From: Parafrankia sp. EUN1f
GTDB lineage: Bacteria; Actinomycetota; Actinomycetes; Frankiales; Frankiaceae
Direction: 5' to 3'
Length of the DNA: 52,879 nucleotides
Assembly (NCBI RefSeq): GCF_000177675.1
Contig: NZ_ADGX01000055.1
Coordinates: forward strand, 1-52,879
Positions 34,531 through 43,314 of this stretch are shown here, piece after piece. Both the position numbers and the translations under genes were made by a program. The notes beneath the pieces are model-generated. The model saw only the letters and a program-made list of their open reading frames with translations. It was not told the origin of the DNA and searched no databases. Positions within the stretch are counted from its first letter, which is position 1, and each line of letters begins with the position of its first letter.

Positions 34531-35016
34531 CTAGCTGGCTGCCTGTCCTGGCTGTTCCACGGTGCGGGCGAGGATGCCGAGTGTGGCGCGAAGGGCTGCC
34601 TCGGGGATGACGGGGAAGGCGCCTCTTGTGCGGTACGCCTCGTCGATCTCACTCCAGTCGTAGTACGAGGTGACCATGGTGCCGGCGTCGTTTCGTTCGA
34701 GACGGTATCCATACAGGTGGCGCGGTGGAGGATCGAGCATCACCCCCCGGATGGTCCACTCGATCAGCTCGTCGGCGACGAACCGCGTGATGACGACGGT
34801 GACCTCGTACCTTCCGAGCGGGTAGTCGTTGAGGGACTCACGGTCCATGTGCACGACGAACTCGTCGCCGACGCCTGTCGCCGGCTTTCCGTCGCTCCAC
34901 TGGAGCATTCCGGAACTGTCGATCGCCACATGACCCCGCGGGTCGCGGAGAACCTCGAAAATTTTCTCGGGAGGCGCCGCGATATGCCGTCGCACCTCGA
35001 ACCTGGTATCACTCAC
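34531..35016 (-). CDS. SRPBCC/polyketide-cyclase-like protein
   Basis: 161 residues: VSDTRFEVRRHIAAPPEKIF, EVLRDPRGHVAIDSSGMLQW, GDEFVVHM and a C-terminal helix (PVIPEAALRATLGILARTVE). This is the START/SRPBCC fold with a deep hydrophobic pocket for lipids or polyketide-like ligands. GTG 35016 is chosen because GGAGGAAAGG lies just upstream on this strand; the frame extends to 35076. It lies 50 bases after the SDR gene in the same direction, on the same strand at its 3' side. Confidence 0.75.
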   Translation of the reverse strand: MSDTRFEVRRHIAAPPEKIFEVLRDPRGHVAIDSSGMLQWSDGKPATGVGDEFVVHMDRESLNDYPLGRYEVTVVITRFVADELIEWTIRGVMLDPPPRHLYGYRLERNDAGTMVTSYYDWSEIDEAYRTRGAFPVIPEAALRATLGILARTVEQPGQAAS

Positions 35017-35126
35017 AGGCCTTTCCTCCACCATGTTCCACTGTCCTGTCCCGTTTTCCGTGGTCACGTCTTCCACTACCTCCAGTTTTCCGTGGTAGCG
35101 ACATTCGCAGGAGTACGAGCAGGCGC

Positions 35127-35969
35127 TCAGGCTGGTGGCGGTGGATGCACAGCCCGCAGATGGTCCGCCATCATCAGCGGTGTCACCGCCATCACGCCGC
35201 CGTCGACCGGCAGGACGACCCCGGTGATCCAGCGGGCCTCGTCGCTGGCGAGGAACACGGCGGCCCAGCCGACGTCCCAGCCGTCGCCGCCCGTGCCCAG
35301 CATCGTTGACGCCGCCGCTATCCGCTGACGGTAGTCCGCCTCCGGAGTGACACCGACGACCGAGAACAACAACGGGGTCGTGATGTGGCCGGGGGCGATC
35401 GCGTTCACCCGGATTCCCTGCCTGCCGTGCGCGTACGCCATGTCAACGGTGAGCGCGTGCATGCCACCCTTCGCCGCGGCATAGCTGGCATAGCCGCCGC
35501 CGCGGGCCCCGGCGATCGAGCCGATGTTCACGATCGACCCGGAGCCTCTGGCCGCCATCACGGGAACCACGCTCTTGCTCGCGAGGAACATCGTGCGCAG
35601 GCTGAGCGCCTGCACCCGGTCCCAGTCGGCCTCGCTGGTGTCGACGACGGTGCCGGCCACCGAGACGCCGATGTTGTTCACCAGGACGTCCACCGTGCCG
35701 AAGGCGTCGACGGCCGTGGCGACCATCGACTCGCAGTCCGCCGCCTTCGTCATGTCGCCGCCGAAGACGACCGCCTCCCCACCCTCACCCTCGATGATCG
35801 TCTGGGTCTCGGTGGCGCGGTCGGGGTCGATGTCTGCCAGCACCACTCGCGCGCCCTCGCGGGCCAGCAGAATGGCGCAGCCCCGACCGGTCGCCATGCC
35901 GGGGCCTGGCGTCGAGCCGGCCCCGGTGACGACGGCGACCTTGCCGCCGAGACGTCCGTGCGTGGTCAT
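35127..35969 (-). CDS. Short-chain dehydrogenase/reductase
   Basis: 280 residues. The NAD(P) site is VAVVTGAGSTPGPGMATGRG (T-G-x3-G-x-G like), with VVLADIDPD, where the acidic end suggests NAD preference. VDVLVNNIGVS, GSIVNIGSIAGARG and the catalytic YASYAAAKGG (Tyr-x3-Lys) complete the active site. ATG 35969 has AGGAG eight bases upstream. It is in line with the SRPBCC gene, so the pair may act on one ligand. Confidence 0.88.
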   Translation of the reverse strand: MTTHGRLGGKVAVVTGAGSTPGPGMATGRGCAILLAREGARVVLADIDPDRATETQTIIEGEGGEAVVFGGDMTKAADCESMVATAVDAFGTVDVLVNNIGVSVAGTVVDTSEADWDRVQALSLRTMFLASKSVVPVMAARGSGSIVNIGSIAGARGGGYASYAAAKGGMHALTVDMAYAHGRQGIRVNAIAPGHITTPLLFSVVGVTPEADYRQRIAAASTMLGTGGDGWDVGWAAVFLASDEARWITGVVLPVDGGVMAVTPLMMADHLRAVHPPPPA

Positions 35970-36089
35970 TCGCAAACTCCTGGTCGGCGCGTTGGCTGAC
36001 CAGGACGTTAGTTTGGATGAGACAGCATCACAAGTGGGTGTTCACTTTCTTCGTTGGTCAGGGTCTCGCTCGGGTCGGGTGCCAGCTCG

Positions 36090-36290
36090 TCATCCGGCTG
36101 CCCGCAGGACGCGGCTGATGAACGCGGCTCGGCTGGCGTGCGCCTGCGCGGAGATCGTCGCCTGCGGGGTGATCCCGTCGGATCGCGGAAACCGCCGGCC
36201 CAGACATGCAGGTCGGCCGAACCACCCGCGGCCCAGATCGCGCCCGCGTAGGCGACCGCCTCATCGCGGAAGACCTCGGCTACGGATCGG
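36090..36290 (-). pseudogene. Alpha/beta-hydrolase C-terminal remnant, frameshifted
   Basis: The minus strand reads SVAEVFRDEAVAYAGAIWAA, GGSADLHVWAGGF, the end of an acetyl-esterase/lipase-type hydrolase. The frame must then shift by one base (a missing base near GGF-R-D-P) to continue DGITPQATISAQAHASRAAF, ISRVLRAAG and TGA at 36090. The catalytic Ser and Asp parts are gone. The break at about 36290 lies next to the half repeat E, so the gene may have been cut by the same process that made the array. Confidence 0.6.
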
Positions 36291-36321
36291 AGCCGAGATG
36301 GGCGTGCCGTCATTCTCGGAC

Positions 36322-36428
36322 TCGGAGAACAACGCGGATGAGAATCGACGACGCCACGGTGCACAGGTGCGTTCCCACTCACTTCTGAATCGTGCCTTTG
36401 AATCTTGGCAGTGGAGAACGTGGGCTGA
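36322..36428 (+). repeat. Half copy E of the module-boundary repeat
   Basis: GAGAATCGACGACGCCACGG matches the lead and left arm of copies C and D, followed by a diverged spacer ending in GTGGAGAACGTGGGCTGA (compare GGCGGAGAACATGGATTGA in C). The right arm and core are absent. This is weaker than B-D and is called from aligned blocks only. Confidence 0.5.
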
Positions 36429-36606
36429 GGCTCGTATTTGATTGTCCGGCGAGGCCGGCTTCTCCGCAGGAGTCCCGCGGGAGCGCGAGTCCGGTCCGGC
36501 GTGTCGAGCCCGGCTTCGTGGTCCGGCAACCGATGCTCCTCTCGTCCGCGGGAAGATCCGCTGGAGATTCTGGCGCTGCTGGCGCGGTATTTTTGGAGAG
36601 AGGTCC

Positions 36607-37713
36607 ATGAAATTTGCTCGATTCACCGGGCTTGGTTCGAAAGTCCGGTCTAGGTGTATCGTCGGCGCACTTCTAGCGGGTTCGCTGGTCGGAGTCGCGA
36701 CGCTGCCTAACGCGGCCGCGCTCGCGGACGGTCCCGGCAGGGCAAACATCCGTGTCATGACACAGAACACGTATGTGGGCAGCGATTACCAGGCCATTGT
36801 CGACGCGAAGACGCCGGCGGAGTTCGTCGCGGCGGTGACGCTGACATACCAGCAGATTCTGGCGTCAGACCCGAAGGCGCGCGCCGCCGCGGTCGCCCGC
36901 GAGATCGTGCGGAACCAGCCCGATCTGGTCGCCCTGCAGGAGGCGGACATCGTACGTACCGGGGCGGCACCGGCGACAAACGTGCAATCAGACCAGCTCA
37001 AGGCTCTCCTCGCTGCGCTCCGCGCGCAGGGCCAGCCCTACCAGCCGGTGGCGATCGTGCCCGAGCTCGATGCCGAATACCCAAGCACCCTTGGCTTCGA
37101 TGTGCGCATCAGCGCGCGGAACGTGATCCTCGCCCGGGTCGGTCGCATCAGGGTGTCGAACCTGCAGTCACAGACGTTCGCGGTCAACCAGGTGTTCCAG
37201 TCGGCGGTCGGCTCGATTACCTTCCGTAACGGCTGGACGTCGGTCGATGCCGTCGTCGGTGGCCGCGCCTTCCGGTTCGTCACGACGCACCTGGAGGCGG
37301 CCCCGCCGTTCACCACCCAGCTGGCACAGGCACAGGATCTTGTCGCGAGCGCGGCGAACACCAGGCTCCCGGTGGTCTTCGCCGGTGATTTCAACACCAC
37401 GGCCAACGACCCTCAGAACCCCACATTCCCCACGTACCAGTTCCTGCTCAATTCCGGTTTTGTCGACGCCTGGACCAAGAAGAACCCCGGAAATCCTGGC
37501 TTCACCTGCTGCCAGGCACCTGACCTGCGTAATCCGGTCTCCGCCCTGATTGCGCGAATTGATCTGGTCCTCTTCCGCGGAGGCTTCGACGTGGCTGATA
37601 TTCACCGGGTTGGGGACAGGCAGAGTGACCGCACGCCGTCAGGGCTGTGGCCGTCCGACCATGCCGGCATCGTCGCGACTCTGCGGCTGCCGGACCGGGG
37701 GCATGGCGGCTGA
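36607..37713 (+). CDS. Secreted endonuclease/exonuclease/phosphatase-family protein
   Basis: 368 residues with a signal peptide (Arg/Lys-rich start, then CIVGALLAGSLVGVATLP, cleavage near AALADG). The DNase-I-like fold shows IRVMTQNTYVGSDY, PDLVALQEADIV (metal-binding Glu), FRFVTTHLEA, LPVVFAGDFNTTAND and a final PSDHAGIVATL (catalytic Asp-His). The substrate could be nucleic acid, a phosphoester or a sphingolipid. ATG 36607 has GGAGAGAGG upstream. It begins just after the half repeat E. Confidence 0.85.
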   Translation: MKFARFTGLGSKVRSRCIVGALLAGSLVGVATLPNAAALADGPGRANIRVMTQNTYVGSDYQAIVDAKTPAEFVAAVTLTYQQILASDPKARAAAVAREIVRNQPDLVALQEADIVRTGAAPATNVQSDQLKALLAALRAQGQPYQPVAIVPELDAEYPSTLGFDVRISARNVILARVGRIRVSNLQSQTFAVNQVFQSAVGSITFRNGWTSVDAVVGGRAFRFVTTHLEAAPPFTTQLAQAQDLVASAANTRLPVVFAGDFNTTANDPQNPTFPTYQFLLNSGFVDAWTKKNPGNPGFTCCQAPDLRNPVSALIARIDLVLFRGGFDVADIHRVGDRQSDRTPSGLWPSDHAGIVATLRLPDRGHGG

Positions 37714-37879
37714 GAGCCGTCATACGTAGCCGGAATACCCGAGAAGCCCGGTGTACCCAGACACCACGATGTGCTGGGAGTCCGGTCCGGGCGGCCGTCG
37801 TCGTGCCCGCGCAGGCGTGGCGCACGACGGCGGCCACTGCGCCGAGGTCGATTCCGAGGGGTTCATCCGCACCAGGAAG

Positions 37880-39169
37880 TTACGGCGCTGTTCGAGTCGC
37901 GCTTTGGGTCGTGCGGGGCAGCTCCGAGGCCCGTGAGCCCTCCAACCGCACCCGCAGGCTCTGAAGGCCGCGGATGGTCAGGGTCTCGCGATAGCTCGGC
38001 TCCGGATCCAGCACGGCGAAGGCGTGCGCGTGGCGCAGCAGCGTCGCCAGGACGATCTCAAGCTCCAGCCTGGCGAGCTGTGCCCCGAGGCAGAAGTGGA
38101 TGCCGAGGCCGAACGTCAGGTGGCGAGGAGCCGAAGCGGGGCCGGCGAAGCGGGTGACGTCCAGTCGGTCCGGGTCGGGGAACACCCGGGGGTCCCGGTT
38201 GGCGCCGGCGACCAGGATCACAACGGCCTCGCCGCGGCCGAAGTCCCGGCCGGCCAGGTGCCGATCCTGGAGCGCGACCCGGTTGGTGAAATGGACCGGT
38301 GGATCGAAACGAAGCAGCTCGTCCACGGCCGCGGGGACCAGATCGGGCCGCTCGCGCAGCAGGTTGAGCTGGGCGGGGTGACGGCTGAGTGCCAGCACCA
38401 TGTTGCCGGTCATGTGCACCGTCGTCTCGTAGCCGCCGAAGAGCAGCAGCACGCAGATGTCCTGTAGTTCCCTCTCGGTGAGACGGTCCCCGGCGTCGTC
38501 GATCGTGGCCAGCTGGCTGATCAGATCCGGCCCTGGCCGGGCGCGGCGTTCGGCGACCAGCCCGCGGAAGTACTCGGAGAAGGCCGCCGCGGCGATCTCC
38601 CGGCCGCGCAGCTCGTCCTCGGCGAGCAGCGGATCCGGGTCGAGGCCCCTCGCCAGCGCCCGGACCCAGGTGTCGAAGCGCGGGTGGTCCTCGATCGGAA
38701 CGCCGAGCAGCTCACAGATCACGGTGATGGGCACGACCGCGGCGAGATCGGCGACGAGGTCGAACTCGGTGGTGGCGAGCGCACTGGCCACCGCGCGTTC
38801 GGCGGTCCGTTCGACAAGCGGGCGCAGCCGCTCCATCGCCCGCGGGGTGAACGCCTTGCTGACCAGCCCGCGCAGGCGTGTGTGGTCAGGTGGGTCCATC
38901 CGGATGAAGGATCCCGGGATGTTCTCGGCCACGACACCGGGCCGGATGGGGCTGATCCCCGCGGAGTATCCGTGGCCCCACCGAGGGTCGCTCAGGACCG
39001 TCATGCAGTCGTCGTGCCCGGTGACCAGGCGAACATCGAACGGGGTCGAGACGAGCGGACCCAGCTCGCGGGCAGCGTGGTAGCAGGGGTACGGATCGTT
39101 GCGGTTCTCGAGGCTGAACATGTCGAGGACCGTGTCGAGGACCGTCTGGGCCGGGTCGGGGGCAGGCAT
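37880..39169 (-). CDS. Cytochrome P450
   Basis: 429 residues. I-helix oxygen-binding region VLLLFGGYETTVHMTGN (Gly-Gly-Tyr-Glu-Thr), K-helix E-x-x-R in AAVDELLRFDPPVHFTNRVA, and the haem loop HLTFGLGIHFCLGAQLARLE with the Cys thiolate ligand. SFIRMDPPDHTRLRGLVSKA is the C-helix region with haem propionate contacts. This is a soluble bacterial class I P450 needing a ferredoxin partner; none is adjacent. The start may be ATG 39169 (AGGAGAC upstream) or further out at 39205 or 39226. Confidence 0.92.
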   Translation of the reverse strand: MPAPDPAQTVLDTVLDMFSLENRNDPYPCYHAARELGPLVSTPFDVRLVTGHDDCMTVLSDPRWGHGYSAGISPIRPGVVAENIPGSFIRMDPPDHTRLRGLVSKAFTPRAMERLRPLVERTAERAVASALATTEFDLVADLAAVVPITVICELLGVPIEDHPRFDTWVRALARGLDPDPLLAEDELRGREIAAAAFSEYFRGLVAERRARPGPDLISQLATIDDAGDRLTERELQDICVLLLFGGYETTVHMTGNMVLALSRHPAQLNLLRERPDLVPAAVDELLRFDPPVHFTNRVALQDRHLAGRDFGRGEAVVILVAGANRDPRVFPDPDRLDVTRFAGPASAPRHLTFGLGIHFCLGAQLARLELEIVLATLLRHAHAFAVLDPEPSYRETLTIRGLQSLRVRLEGSRASELPRTTQSATRTAP

Positions 39170-39402
39170 CGCCCTTGTCTCCTCGCTTCGGGGCTCGCCC
39201 GCCATCCGGAAGCCCGTCGGCAGCATCCCTGCGCGGCGAACCTCAGCCGATCACCCGGGCGAGGGGAACAGGTTGGACCCTTCACCACCGCACCCTGCCC
39301 GGGATCCCGGCACCCGGCCTGGCGGATCAGAATCCGCAATCAAACGATTCATTCACCCGCCATCGTGTGATCAGTGCTTCCGGCCGCGTGCCGGCTGGTT
39401 CC

Positions 39403-40002
39403 TCACGGTGCTGTTTCTCGCAGGGCCCCGGCGAGGACCGCGACCACGGTCGCGCGGAGGGCATCGGTTTGTGGTGGCGTGCCCGTGCGATCGGCGAACA
39501 GCAGATGCCCAGCCCCGATCAGCGCGGGGGCGAGCGTGTCGATGTCGGCGTCGGCGGTGACGCGACCCAGGTCGCGTTCGGCGGCGAGGTAGGAAGCGAT
39601 CATGGCTGCCGCCTCCGTCAGGACCGGGACGCCCACCGGCCAGGTCCGGCGCAGCCGGGCGCGCAGCTCGTCCCGGAAGATGATGAGGGGGACGATCGCC
39701 ACGGCCACCGAGGAGAACAGGTCCGCCAGGGAACCGGTCAGGTTGTCGGCGACGGTTCCGGTGCCGGCGGCCTCGCGCAGGGCGGCGGCACCGGTGCCGA
39801 GTCGGCCGGCGCGGTCGAGCACGAACTCGGCGAGGAAGTCGTCGAAGTCGTCGAAGTGCCGGTGCAGGACGCCCTTGGCACACCCTGCCTCGGCGGTGAC
39901 CGCCCGGCTGGTCAACGCGCTCGGCCCCTGCTGGCGCAGGACCCGTTCGGCGGCGTCGAACAACTGGGTGCGCACGTCGCGGATGTGTACCCCTGTCGGC
40001 AC
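39403..40002 (-). CDS. TetR-family regulator
   Basis: 199 residues. Helix-turn-helix: RTQLFDAAERVLRQQGPSAL, TSRAVTAEAGCAKGVLHRHF, DDFDDFLAEF. The ligand domain is Ala/Leu-rich. It is divergent from a methyltransferase gene. Two copies of a palindrome lie 39-79 bases from its start, so it very probably represses both itself and the methyltransferase. Confidence 0.88.
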   Translation of the reverse strand: MPTGVHIRDVRTQLFDAAERVLRQQGPSALTSRAVTAEAGCAKGVLHRHFDDFDDFLAEFVLDRAGRLGTGAAALREAAGTGTVADNLTGSLADLFSSVAVAIVPLIIFRDELRARLRRTWPVGVPVLTEAAAMIASYLAAERDLGRVTADADIDTLAPALIGAGHLLFADRTGTPPQTDALRATVVAVLAGALRETAP

Positions 40003-40041
40003 AGCCGGGTCCTCCTCCTGTGAAGGCCCCGATCATTCCCT

Positions 40042-40081
40042 AGTGGGCGCATGCCCACTAGAGTGGGCGCATGCCCACTAG
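40042..40081. promoter_or_regulatory. Doubled TetR operator overlapping a start codon
   Basis: A 20-bp unit AGTGGGCGCATGCCCACTAG occurs twice head to tail (40042-40061 and 40062-40081). Within each unit TAGTGGGC and GCCCACTA form an inverted repeat around GCAT. The methyltransferase ATG (40071) lies inside the second unit, so a bound repressor would also cover the translation start. Confidence 0.8.
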
Positions 40082-40922
40082 CTCGCAGGACCAAGCGCGA
40101 CCATCGGGGAACGCGCCTCATCAGGCCAGGCGGGTCGCGGAGTCCTTCGGGGCGGACGCCGAGCGCTACGACCGGACCCGCCCGACCTATCCTGACGCAC
40201 TCGTGGAGCGGATCGTCGCCGCGAGTCCCGGGCGCGACGTGGTCGACGTCCTGGACATCCTTGATGTCGGCTGCGGTACCGGCATCGAAGCCCGGCAGTT
40301 CCAGGCGGCGGGATGCCGGGTGCTGGGAGTCGAGCCCGACCCCAGGATGGCCCGGTTCGCGCGGCGCCGCGGAACCGACGTCGAGGTGGCGACCTTCGAG
40401 GACTGGGACCCGGCCGGCCGGGATTTCGACGCGGTCGTCGCCGGCACGGCCTGGCACTGGGTCGACCCGGTCGCCGGGGCGGCGAAGGCGGCCCGAGTGC
40501 TCCGGCCCGGTGGCCTGCTCGCCCCTTTCCACCACGTCTTCCAGTACCCGCCGGATGTACTGGACGCACTCGGCGCTGCCTACCGGCAGGCCGCGCCGGA
40601 CACGCCGGTCAACCTCGACCCGCTGCGCCAGGCCCTGGACGCCTACCAGGCGCTTTTCACCAAGATCGCCGACGGTATCCGTGGTGCGGGCGGGTTCGGC
40701 GAACCGGAGCAGTGGCGGTTCGACTGGGAGCGCACCTACACCCGGGACCAGTGGCTGGACCAGCTACCGACCCACGGCGGGCTCACGCTGCTCCCACCGG
40801 ATGGGCTGGCGGCGGTCCTGGCGAGCATCGGCACCGCGATCGACGCGATGGGCGGCAGCCTCACGATGTCCTACGCCACAGTTGCGGTCGTCGCGTCGCG
40901 AACCAGCGCTGTCGGCTCATAG
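40071..40922 (+). CDS. SAM-dependent class I methyltransferase
   Basis: 283 residues. AESFGADAERYDRTRPTYPD is the usual lead. Motif I is LDILDVGCGTGIEARQFQAA, with GVEPDP as the acidic SAM-ribose contact and WHWVDPVAGAAKAARVLRPG as the motif IV/post-I part. The C-terminal domain has WERTYTRDQWLDQLPTHGG. The family methylates small molecules; the substrate is unknown. There is no Shine-Dalgarno sequence before ATG 40071, which lies in an operator, so leaderless translation is likely. Its 3' end overlaps the convergent LLM gene by six bases. Confidence 0.85.
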   Translation: MPTSSQDQARPSGNAPHQARRVAESFGADAERYDRTRPTYPDALVERIVAASPGRDVVDVLDILDVGCGTGIEARQFQAAGCRVLGVEPDPRMARFARRRGTDVEVATFEDWDPAGRDFDAVVAGTAWHWVDPVAGAAKAARVLRPGGLLAPFHHVFQYPPDVLDALGAAYRQAAPDTPVNLDPLRQALDAYQALFTKIADGIRGAGGFGEPEQWRFDWERTYTRDQWLDQLPTHGGLTLLPPDGLAAVLASIGTAIDAMGGSLTMSYATVAVVASRTSAVGS

Positions 40923-41882
40923 GGCGAGTTCGTGGTCCGCTGATGCCTGGAGGGCGGGGATCAACGCGCTGACCCGTTCAAGCTGGTCGAGCTGCGAGGT
41001 CAGGTCCAGGGCACCCAACCGCGTGACGACGTGGCGCGCTCCGGCGGCGACATACCGGGCCAGGCCCGCGAGGACCTGGTCGGACGAGCCGGTGAGCACC
41101 GCCTGGATCCTCGCCAGATCGTCCAGCGGCATCCCGTAGGTGGCCCGGGCGTAGTCCTCCATCGCTCGGCGGCCGCGTTCGGAGTCGTCGTCGATCCGTA
41201 CCGAGACGAACAGCGCGGGGGTGATGTCACCGTCGGCCCGACCGGCGCCGGCCGCCGCCGTGCGGACGTCCCGGAGCCCGGACGCGTAGTCGGCGGGGTC
41301 GGGCGGGTAGGGCAGCCAGCCGTCGTACATCCGGCCGGTGCGGCCCAGTGCGGCCGGGGTCGCGCCGCCGAGCCAGATCGGTGGGCCGTCCGGCCGGAAC
41401 GGCCTGGTCGCGGGCGGGAGGTCGGTGAACCTGAGGAGCTCGCCGTGGAAGGAGCCGGCGCCGTTCCACAACGCCCGCCACAACGCGACCGTCTCGTCCA
41501 GTCGGGTGAAGCGCCGTTCCCACGGCACCTCGGACAGGTCGTAGAACGGCCGGCCGAACGGGCCGGGGAAGCCGGCGCCCACCGCCACCGTGAGCCGCCC
41601 ACCGGAGAGCAGGTCGATCGACGCCAGGGACTGCGCGGCCTGGATCGGCCTGCGCAGGAACGGCAGCAGCGCGCCCGTTCCCAGGGCCACGGACTCGGTC
41701 GCGGGGGCGAGCGCGGCCAACATCGTCAGCGCCTCGATGCGTGGGCTGATCAGCGTGTCGTTGACGAAGAGCGAGGTGAAACCGAGGCCTTCGGCCCGGC
41801 GCCCGAAGGCGACCAGGTCGCGGGGGTCATCGCCCGGGCCCCACTGGGAGGCGCCGGTCGGAAGCAGTACGCCGATGCTCAT
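40917..41882 (-). CDS. LLM-class (F420-dependent type) oxidoreductase
   Basis: 321 residues of the luciferase-like TIM-barrel family: MSIGVLLPTGASQW, FGRRAEGLGFTSLFVNDTLI, TESVALGTGALLPFLRRPIQ, LSGGRLTVAVGAGFPGPFGR, PIWLGGATPAALGRTGRMYD. Cofactor is FMN or F420; in actinobacteria with this sequence pattern F420 is common. ATG 41882 is chosen because the frame upstream crosses the palindromic promoter region. It is divergent from an MmyB-like regulator. Confidence 0.88.
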   Translation of the reverse strand: MSIGVLLPTGASQWGPGDDPRDLVAFGRRAEGLGFTSLFVNDTLISPRIEALTMLAALAPATESVALGTGALLPFLRRPIQAAQSLASIDLLSGGRLTVAVGAGFPGPFGRPFYDLSEVPWERRFTRLDETVALWRALWNGAGSFHGELLRFTDLPPATRPFRPDGPPIWLGGATPAALGRTGRMYDGWLPYPPDPADYASGLRDVRTAAAGAGRADGDITPALFVSVRIDDDSERGRRAMEDYARATYGMPLDDLARIQAVLTGSSDQVLAGLARYVAAGARHVVTRLGALDLTSQLDQLERVSALIPALQASADHELAL

Positions 41883-41917
41883 GGCGCCGATGCTCCCGGC
41901 CGCGGAGCGCGGCAACA

Positions 41918-41965
41918 ATTCCCGGCAGGGAATGGCCGGTGGGGAATGCCCGGAGGGCAATTCCC
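41918..41965. promoter_or_regulatory. Tandem palindromes between the LLM and MmyB genes
   Basis: First site: ATTCCC-GGCA-GGGAAT (41918-41933), perfect. Second site: GGGAATGCCC then GGGCAATTCCC (41942-41965), an inverted repeat with one extra base. Both share the GGGAAT half site and sit in the divergent promoter region. They are likely binding sites for the adjacent HTH protein. Confidence 0.65.
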
Positions 41966-41993
41966 GGGAAGCCGACGCCGGTAGAACAGATCC

Positions 41994-42752
41994 GTGGACT
42001 TCCCTCGCGCGCTCCGCGACCGCCGTACCGACCGGCGTCTCAGCCAGCTGGACCTGGCACTGCGGGCGGGAACCACCCAGCGCCACCTCAGCTTCATCGA
42101 GTCGGGCAGGTCCGTCCCCGGCCGGAACATGGTTCTGCGCCTGGCCGAATCACTCGAACTGCCGTTGCGGGAGCGTAACGAGCTGCTGCTGGCCGCCGGG
42201 TACGCGCCCGTCTACCCGGAGAGCTCGCTCGACGACCCGGCGCTGGCCCCGGTGCGCGCGGCGATCGAGCACATCGTTCGTGGGCACCTGCCGTACCCGG
42301 CGCTGGTCGTGGACCGCAACGGTGACCTCATCGCGGCGAACGGCACGTTCGACCTGATCACCGAGGGCGCGGCGCCCGAGCTGGTCGGCCCGGGCAAGAA
42401 CGTATACCGGCTCGCGCTGCATCCCGACGGCATTGCGCCCCGGATACGGAACCTCGCCGAATGGGCGCGGCACATCCTGGCGCGCCTGGGCCATCTGCCG
42501 CAGCTGCGCGCCGAACTCGCCGGCTACGTTCCCGAGCTGGCGCCCTCCGACGGGTCTCTCGGTTTCGCGGTTCCGCTCCACCTGGAGTCGTCGCGCGGTG
42601 AACTGCGCCTGATGACGACCGTGACGTCCTTCGCCACCGCCGTCGATGTGACCCTCGCGGAGCTGAAGCTGGAGGCGTTCCTGCCGGTCGACACCGCGAC
42701 GGCATCCGCCCTCTCTGCATCCGCCCTCTTTGCAGCTACCGAGGCCGGCTGA
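41994..42752 (+). CDS. MmyB-like XRE regulator
   Basis: 252 residues. The N-terminal helix-turn-helix is LRDRRTDRRLSQLDLALRAG, TTQRHLSFIESGRSVPGRNM, followed by LPLRERNELLLAAGYAPVY and the MmyB PAS-like ligand domain (YPALVVDRNGDLIAANGTFD, PRIRNLAEWARHILARL, GFAVPLHLESSRGELRL). MmyB domains bind fatty acids in the solved family member and often regulate adjacent dehydrogenases. GTG 41994 follows TAGAAC by six bases, a leaderless start pattern. It is divergent from the LLM oxidoreductase. Confidence 0.88.
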   Translation: MDFPRALRDRRTDRRLSQLDLALRAGTTQRHLSFIESGRSVPGRNMVLRLAESLELPLRERNELLLAAGYAPVYPESSLDDPALAPVRAAIEHIVRGHLPYPALVVDRNGDLIAANGTFDLITEGAAPELVGPGKNVYRLALHPDGIAPRIRNLAEWARHILARLGHLPQLRAELAGYVPELAPSDGSLGFAVPLHLESSRGELRLMTTVTSFATAVDVTLAELKLEAFLPVDTATASALSASALFAATEAG

Positions 42753-42821
42753 GGCTTTCCGGGCCGGGTGTGACACGCACACCTGGTGACCGCGACGGCC
42801 GCGGGGCCGGCGACGGCCGCC

Positions 42822-43286
42822 GGCCCGGTAGGCGGTCTCCCGAACTGTTCGTCGCTCGCCTGCCCTTGTGCCGCCGCGCTCCCAGCCATGGCCCGCGACA
42901 CCGGCCAGTTCGGCGGTCAGCGCCGCGAGCCCGGAGCGGAGCCGGTCGGAGGGCTCGTCGGGTGTCCGGTCGTTGTGGCGGCCCGCGGCGACGAGCGCGT
43001 CGTGCTCGATGACCTCGAGCTCCGGCTCGTCGGCGGCGAGCAGATGCGCGACACGGCGCGCGAACAGTTCGAGGACGTCGGCGGTATGCCCGGCGTACTC
43101 CAGAGCCGTCCAGCCGGGCGCGTGACGTGCCCGCAGCCGTTCGACGGGGTTTGCTGTGAGGCGCTCGGCTAGTCCGGCGACGAGCGCGGCGAGCCGCCCG
43201 GCGACCTCGGTGAGTGGCACGGTGGCCGATTCGAAACCGCACGCTGCGCACGGCGGCAGGGGCGCGGACGCGGCGACGGTACCCAT
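42822..43286 (-). pseudogene. DinB-like protein with disrupted 3' end
   Basis: From ATG 43286 the frame reads AACGFESATVPLTEVAGRLA, ERLRARHAPGWTALEYAGHT, ADVLELFARRVAHLL, IEHDALVAAGRHNDRTPDEP and ends its recognisable part at RRTVRETAYRA. The His residues fit the metal site of the DinB/YfiT four-helix bundle. The final helix with the third His (expected H-E-x-x-H-H) is absent. After about 42822 the frame runs on as Arg-rich nonsense across the antisense of the MmyB gene. It is either truncated by a rearrangement or frameshifted. Confidence 0.5.
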
Positions 43287-43314
43287 GCCCAAGACCAGCC
43301 GGCCACGCGGCCCA

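Noticed and set aside
23646-36606. Prophage or ICE
   Set aside because: No integrase, relaxase, replication or structural phage genes were found between the repeats.
42150-42821. Continuation of the DinB-like frame antisense to the MmyB gene
   Set aside because: Translation becomes Arg/Gly-rich nonsense. The opposite strand encodes a clear MmyB protein over the same bases.
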